Shown here one piece after another: positions 58,691 to 64,000 of a stretch of 64,000 nucleotides of DNA; the stretch's first letter is position 1; each line of letters opens with the position of its first letter. The translations under genes were made by a program, and so were the position numbers. This DNA is from Oxytricha trifallax (lineage: Eukaryota > Ciliophora > Spirotrichea > Sporadotrichida > Oxytrichidae): the NCBI GenBank assembly GCA_000711775.1, contig ARYC01000410.1, forward strand, positions 62,001-126,000, written 5' to 3'. Below the pieces are notes generated by a model. The model did not search any database. It saw only the letters and a program-made list of their open reading frames with translations, and was not told the DNA's origin.

Positions 58691-59966
58691 TCACTCAAAA
58701 TGCACTTTAGGATCATGTGGTAGAGGTCTGAAGTTTATATTACTTAACCACAACTCTATCTGCTCTATTGATATGTCTGATCTAGAGTTTGGTTTTATTA
58801 TTATTGACTCTGCCATTTGTTTCATTGATTGAGATACTCTTGTCCTGTCAATAAATTGATTTATTCTTTGTTTACCATCCTTCTCACACCTTGTAGAGTA
58901 GTAATCGTTGCGAGGCATATCGCACTCTATTATTATTGCTGCTAAAGCCCACACATCCACTAAAAGTCACCATCTCTCCAGTCTTCTCAATCTGGATAGT
59001 ACCCTTGAGTTCCCATTACAGTTCCAAGCCTTGATACTTCCACTCTTTAGGCTCTATTGAAATCGATTATTGCAACTCTTACTGGTGAGAAGTTTATCAT
59101 TATATTTTCTGGCTTCAAATCTCTGTGAACAAACCCTAACTTGTGAAGCTCTTTTATACCTTGTATGGTCTGAGTTGCTATTTATCCAAGCTACTTATGA
59201 TTCCTTTGATCTGTAATGAAATCTCTTAGGGTCATTTCAAAGAGTGGGAGTCTGAAAGCAACATGATCCTTGGCAAGGAGAACAGCATCTAACTTTATTA
59301 AGTATCTACACTCTTTGAACTTCGCTTGAGTGAGTACATGATACTCATTTGTAAACTCCATCTAGTATTTATCATCACTTAAGAGATAGTTGAAGGGATA
59401 CACCTTGTATGCATACTGATGATCATTGATAACTTTCTTATCAAAAGATTCTTCTAATATAAGGTAGCTTTAAAGTGAAGTGTCTAGGTCAATTTAGGCA
59501 AGAACAGGAATCTTTTTGTATTGAATTTTAATCATGATCTTTGTGATTTCGGATGCTAGTAGGTTGCGTGATTTCCTCACATATTCTGATTCACTAGCTT
59601 GTTCAAGCTCTACAATTTCGAAGATTCTCTTGTTTTTCTTTTGTTCAGTAGCTTCAATTCATCTTCATGCTATTCAATCTCTAAATCTTTCTTGTGAGCT
59701 TTTAAAAGATGCTTCCTTAAATCTCTTGTATGAGCATACTGCTTATGGCACTCGAAGCAGTCATACTTTCCATCTATTTTATCATGCTTTAAGTTTACAG
59801 TGGGCTTGGCTTCTCTATGCTCTTTCATATGCCTATACCAACTAGATTTATGAGCGAGGTCTCTCTCACACTACTCACAAAAGTATACTTCTACTTCTTC
59901 AGTTTGTATAGGCATTTCATTAATACCTTTCTCCTCCTCTCTGTCTCCCACACACTTATTTGCCAT
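58691..59966 (-). CDS. TBE zinc finger-kinase protein (the '57-kDa' ORF)
   Basis: ATG at 59966. Two C2H2 fingers come first: FCEQCERDLAHKSSWYRHMK-EH and YDCFECHKQYAHTRDLRKHL-LKAH. A kinase domain follows: YAYKVYP (beta-3 Lys), LHKLGFVHRDLKPENIM (catalytic loop), AIIDFNRA (DFG is DFN), GTQGYYP, VWALAAIIIECDM, ending at TGA 58691. The finger frame, the kinase N-lobe frame and the last ~90 codons are in different phases, so two single-base frame breaks are implied (near 59640 and near 58965). Finger plus kinase on one protein is known from TBEs; its role in transposition is not established. Confidence 0.85.
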
Positions 59967-60339
59967 TTATTTTCTATTATTAATTTCTATTTTAATAACA
60001 GAGACATCAAGTGATAGCTCTGATAGTTCCTTATAAGAGTTCATCTCACAGCTATCACACTTTTTATTGCTGCCAAAGGTAAGTCTCATTTAGTTTTATG
60101 GAAGTGCTGTTGTTTTTCTTAAAATGTTAGCGCTCATATTTAAATTTGAATTTAAAATTATAAAACTGCCTCTATAACTGAGAGCTTATATGAGAGCTTT
60201 GCAAGCCTACAAGTTTCAAGAGAAGTTTTAGAGTATTATAGAAGAAATATGAGTGCTAAGAGACGATCCAGCTCTAAATCTGGGTGATAAAGTAACCATT
60301 TTAACTTTCAATAATAAGTTGATTATAGTACGTACCAAT

Positions 60340-60500
60340 TTAGGAGCTGCTCCTAATTAAGTACGTACTGCTTTAGGAGGTATTTTGTCAATATGTGATT
60401 AAAATTAGGGTGCTCCTAATTAAGTACTAGCATTAATTAAAGCTCCTAATTAAGTACTAGCATTTTAGGAACTGCTCCTAATTAAGAACGTACCAATTTA
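60340..60500. repeat. GTAC/CTCCTAATTAAG repeat array between TBE genes
   Basis: Several copies of GCTCCTAATTAAGTAC with interspersed GTACGTACCAATTTAGG and TTTAGGA words, in both orientations, between the divergent finger-kinase and plus-strand genes. It probably contains both promoters. A related array survives in the short TBE at 15555-15775. Confidence 0.6.
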
Positions 60501-60701
60501 AATTTAAAAATATGGAACTATAACAGTAGAAATTGATATCCATCTCTCAAGTTTGAAACAAGTTCTCAAAACCTTCTCCATATCCTGCTAAAAGGTTGAC
60601 CTCCTATAGGATGCCCATATTTAATAGTAAGTTTTACAGAGGTATATAATTGAAATCAATAAACTTAAATTTGAATATCATTTCTTAGATCTGTAAACAA
60701 G

Positions 60702-61490
60702 ATGGAGTCAATGAATGATGCAATGAAAAGAGGGCAAGCACAAGAATTGATTCAAAGATTTAGAAGCAAGGAGGATTTGCATCGCTACCTGATGCAGCAA
60801 GGTAATGAACTAATACTAACTAATCTTGATTATGTAGTTGGTTTGTTTCTACCAACGATGGAAGATACTAAAATTTCATTTCTAAGAGCAATACTCTGCG
60901 AAGAGAAGAAAGCTTTGAAAACTTAAGATGTGAAGTTTGCAGAGATTCCAAATTATCCAGAAATCTCTGTGACTAACTTATATGATGATGCTATGAATCA
61001 CCCAGAGGTTTCGCAGTACCTGCCTACTAAGAAGCAGTTGTCAAATAAACTACCTGAAAGAAACTATTTCTTTGGCATACTTGCAACTAATCAAATGTGA
61101 TTACTTGAAAGAAATTATTCAAGAATCTCATAAGAAAAGGTACAGCATCTCTTCAGAAGATAAAGACAAACAAGGGATCAAGATAAGTGAGAGCTGGCTA
61201 TCAGAGCTGCAGAAGCACCCTTATATTTCAAGTAAGATTTGTAGCTTAACTCTTTAGAAAAATCTGGAACTGGCATCTTCTTGATGAAGGAATAGAGCAA
61301 GCTTCACAAAGAGCGAAAGTCGCAGACAAAGTATGAAGTTAGCAAGAGACTTTATTCAAATATTGAGCCTCCAGAGTCAATGAACATAGATGCAGGAGCT
61401 GGCAGCAAGAGAAGAAACTTAGGAGGAGGGAAGCAAGAAATAGAAGAAAAGAAAGAGAAGCCAGCTCCCTCTAAAGAATTCTAAATGTGA
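60702..61490 (+). CDS. TBE plus-strand ORF (position of the '22-kDa' gene)
   Basis: ATG 60702 opens MKRGQAQELIQRFRSKEDLH and NLDYVVGLFLPTMEDTKISF, and the same phase is used at the end: KYEVSKRLYSNIEPPESMNI and a basic Gly-rich tail (AGAGSKRRNLGGGKQ) to TGA 61488. A middle stretch (about 61050-61260, LIKCDYLKEIIQESHKKRYS) is in another phase, implying two compensating breaks or a small intron. Function unknown in TBEs. It is somewhat longer here than a 22-kDa product would need. Confidence 0.7.
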
Positions 61491-61539
61491 CTTATATATT
61501 CATTAACTTAACTCTAAAACTTATTTATATACATTCACT

Positions 61540-62470
61540 CTACCTTCTTTCGCACACTTTTAAGCCAATAAATTATCTACTCTTCGCTGAGCTTATAAAG
61601 TCAACTGTATCAATAGGTAGGTCATGCATCAAGTGGTAGAAAAGCACCTTCTTGTAATGGCCTTTTAATATACCCCAGTAGAACTCAATTCCATTAAACT
61701 ATGGACTGTAAGGTACGTTGAACACTGGTGTTTTCTAAGTTGTTCATAACTCTTCCTTGTTTCTTTAGTCTTATGAACAGAAAGATTATCAACAAACAGT
61801 ATTATCTCTTATTCAGGGTACTTCTCTCCCAGCTGTTCTAAGAACTTTATATACTGCTCTGTCTTAATAGAGCGAGGATGAATAACATAAGTTTCTAAAC
61901 CAGTATCTTCACTAATTACTCCAAGAATTGCCATCGTTTATACCTTGACTTTCTAGTCATATACTTCTATATTACTATGCCTCTTATACCAAGACTTCTA
62001 GATGAAAGTGTTGAAGGTTAAACACAGCCTCGTCAGCATGAATAAACTTAATATTATTCTATTAGACTCTCTGCATTTAATTATAAATATAATTAAAGTT
62101 GTTGTTGTAAAATGGCAGAGTGAAATCAATTACTCTATTGATACGATTAACACCTTTATAAGAGATACCATTTCGTTTATAAATGTTTGCAACAGACTAT
62201 GCAGAAATCTTCAACTCAAAGAACTAGCGGAAACATAATAGCTCGTTAGTCGAGAGAGAAGTGAGCCCAATACTTCAAAGTTTTTTCATTAATAAGATAG
62301 TCAATATGCTTCTAAAAAAACTTTGACTTCCTCTTAGGCTAAGAATTCAACTATTATTGCTTTAATTACACAGCTTCCAAGCAATGAGAGCGAAAAGTTG
62401 ATGGACTACGCTTTAAGAGCAGTGCAATAGACTAATAGTTCAGTACAGGTTTGACTAATACACTATACAT
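61540..62470 (-). CDS. TBE transposase (DD34E, the '42-kDa' ORF)
   Basis: Tc1/IS630-superfamily transposase. The minus strand shows helix-turn-helix-like FFELKISAQSVANIYKRNG, first Asp in FIHADEAVF, second in LFVDNLSVHKTKE and Glu in VPYSPQFNGIEFYWG. Thirty-four residues separate the last two. A likely start is ATG 62470. The frame changes at least twice (after the first Asp block and before YSPQFNGIE), so this copy could not make a full enzyme as read. TBE transposases of related species take part in genome rearrangement in Oxytricha. Confidence 0.85.
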
Positions 62471-62637
62471 ATCACATCCATAACGCAGTTAAAACACTAA
62501 ATCTATATACTATTCATCAAAAATAGACCCAAAAGCTTGCAATTTTAGTCTCGCATTTAATTAATAACCCCAACCCATAACAAATCCCCTAAAAATCAAA
62601 GCACTTATAAACCTCATTAAGGGGTTTTGGGGTTTTG

Positions 62638-62790
62638 AATGGCGCCTTTAGCGTTGAGTTAGGCCAAGCACGTTGTATTGACAGTGCCAAGATGAGCCTC
62701 TAATTTTCACTTTTTTTCCATTTTTTTCTCTTCATCCTCATCTTCGTCATCATCATCGTCGTCGTTTACAATACTCAGATAACATTACAT
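62638..62790 (-). CDS. Host gene segment interrupted by the TBE
   Basis: The minus strand reads an acidic run (NDDDDDDEDEDEE) then KKSENQRLILALSIQRAWPN and STLKAP up to the TBE border; the frame appears to finish on the other side as LVPKKSKY with TGA at 58547. A one-base phase change is needed between the acidic run and the rest, inside an A-rich homopolymer. Product unknown. The TBE thus lies in or at the edge of a coding segment near the gene's 3' end. Confidence 0.45.
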
Positions 62791-63599
62791 TGATTACTAT
62801 TATTACTAGAATATCATTTAAGTTTGTCGACCTCTATCATTTATAGAAATATTTGTGAGCATTTATACTTTATATCTTGAAACTCTCAAATAACTATTCA
62901 TGTTCCCTTAACAATCACAACTGTAATTAAATTATTCAATGTTCAAATATATGTAAAATACACAAAATAAATTACTTACTGCCGATGAAACTACCCTTCG
63001 TAAATAAATATATATAATATATGAATTAGGTTATAGAAATAGTTTCTTTTAAAATTATCTAAAAGTTAAAGATTTTAAGACATAAAGGTTCAATATAAAC
63101 ATTCAAATCAACATGATTTATTATATCATTTATAAATCATTTTAGTATACAAAGTGGCTGATAGTTTTGTCATTATACTTTATTATTTTTATAAGTTTGG
63201 ATTGGTAAGTTAAGTTGTGACTTGTATGCTCAAGTTTTGCTATGTTAACACGGCATAATTACTAGAAAATGCTAATTATTAATAGTAAAGCATAATGGAG
63301 ATGCTATATCTTAAGGATATTGCTGATTTAATATGGTAATTATACGATCAACTTTTTACAAGCTTAATTTTTGTTGTTTTATGCATTTTTCATTGATATA
63401 ACTAATTATCTGCCTTTCGTATGACTAGTTATGATCAATATAATCATCTTATATTGAATTATCTAAGTAATATCTAGTACCTGATTATCAAATGCTTCAA
63501 TATTTTCAAGCTTAAAGTTATTTCACAATGATTAATTTAGAAAGTATTATAAATAGTGAAATATGCTTCTTTTCACATTGGTTTTTGTTATTCAAGATG
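62791..63599. other. AT-rich spacer
   Basis: No coding supported in either strand. Confidence 0.35.
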
Positions 63600-63860
63600 A
63601 GGAATCTATAGTAAGTTCTTAATTTTAGTTATTTAGTTTGGAAGCACTTATTGTCGTTGTCATCAATATTCTCAGGAATGTTATTTCTTCCTCATCTAGT
63701 TGTATTTCGCTATTTATATGAAATTATTGCAGTTTTGGGTAGTCAGAATGTTTCATTATATTATGATTAACGCTCATACCTTTTGGTCTTTTGAAATTTT
63801 CTAGTCTACTTTACCTATACTTCTAGTTGGTAAATCCGAATCATTTAAGAGGTAATAATT
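63600..63860 (-). CDS. Unknown coding island at the window's right edge
   Basis: The minus strand reads IRIYQLEVQVKQTRKFQKTK and, one phase over, MKHSDYPKLQQFHINSEIQL with DEEEITFLRI. Composition is protein-like, with a phase change near 63755. A possible intron or IES border follows near 63670. No family is recognised and the gene may continue beyond 64000. Confidence 0.35.
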
Positions 63861-64000
63861 AGTTTTGCATTTTTAATAACTCTGCGTTCCTTGATTTTTG
63901 TAAACCTTTAAGCAATGAGCGCTTATTAATATAGTACTGAATATAAAGATTAGGCTTTGGAGAAACAATTTACTTTTTTTCATTTAACCATATAACTCAA

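Larger units (their letters stand above)
58575..62637. mobile_element. Full-length TBE (telomere-bearing element) transposon
   Basis: 4,063 bp flanked by AAT on both sides (58572-58574; 62638-62640). Inverted ends of about 78 bp start CAAA(A)CCCCAAAACCCC, i.e. macronuclear telomere repeats of spirotrichs. Three genes sit in the known TBE order: zinc finger-kinase (minus), a ~22-kDa-type ORF (plus), and transposase (minus). Length, ends, target and genes all match Oxytricha TBEs, which are germline-limited and removed in large numbers during development. Each gene has one or more frame breaks here, from decay or from sequence error in homopolymers. Confidence 0.92.

Overview
The window looks like germline (micronuclear) DNA of a stich­otrich/spirotrich ciliate close to Oxytricha or Stylonychia. 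(1) Genuine reading frames run through TAA and TAG and end at TGA, so TAA/TAG encode Gln; standard-code ORFs are therefore short fragments of the real genes. (2) Two elements carry C4A4C4 telomere-like inverted termini and AAT target duplications, the signature of TBE (telomere-bearing element) transposons. (3) Host-like genes are small coding islands in very AT-rich DNA, broken by introns and by segments that look like internally eliminated sequences (IESs).

Layout. 0-4.9 kb: dispersed repeats and a broken DD34E transposase with a G-run MITE inserted in it. 4.9-14.2 kb: host-like fragments (C2H2 finger gene, kinase-like block, several unknown minus-strand genes) and a foldback element. 14.8-16.1 kb: short TBE derivative. 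16.3-20.1 kb: decayed LINE with the head of a second copy. 21-26.2 kb: host genes on the minus strand, mainly a NIMA-related (pseudo)kinase split by an IES. 26.2-30.1 kb: no supported gene. 30.1-31.6 kb: MT-A70 adenine methyltransferase-like gene. 32.2-33.3 kb: unknown plus-strand gene. 33.5-41.2 kb: element A (DD34E transposase, a protein here called the PQ protein, a SecA-like helicase gene interrupted by a 1.1 kb foldback insertion). 41.85-51.36 kb: element B, a 9.5 kb element with G9-starting inverted termini and an 8-bp target duplication, carrying an 851-codon ORF, a PQ protein, an uninterrupted 375-codon DD34E transposase and a chromodomain gene. 51.4-58.5 kb: AT-rich DNA with two coding islands. 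58.57-62.64 kb: full-length TBE with its three genes, inserted in what looks like a host exon. 62.6-64 kb: host fragments.

The most interesting content is the A/B pair. Both have the same gene order around a divergently transcribed PQ gene: transposase on one side, a large ORF on the other, both opposite in strand to the PQ gene. The large ORF is a SecA-like superfamily 2 helicase in A and unrecognised in B. Together with the G-run ends and 8-9 bp duplications (also seen on the small MITE at 2.6 kb) this suggests a ciliate transposon group with an unusual cargo. All assignments come from reading translations by eye; coordinates of interrupted genes are approximate.
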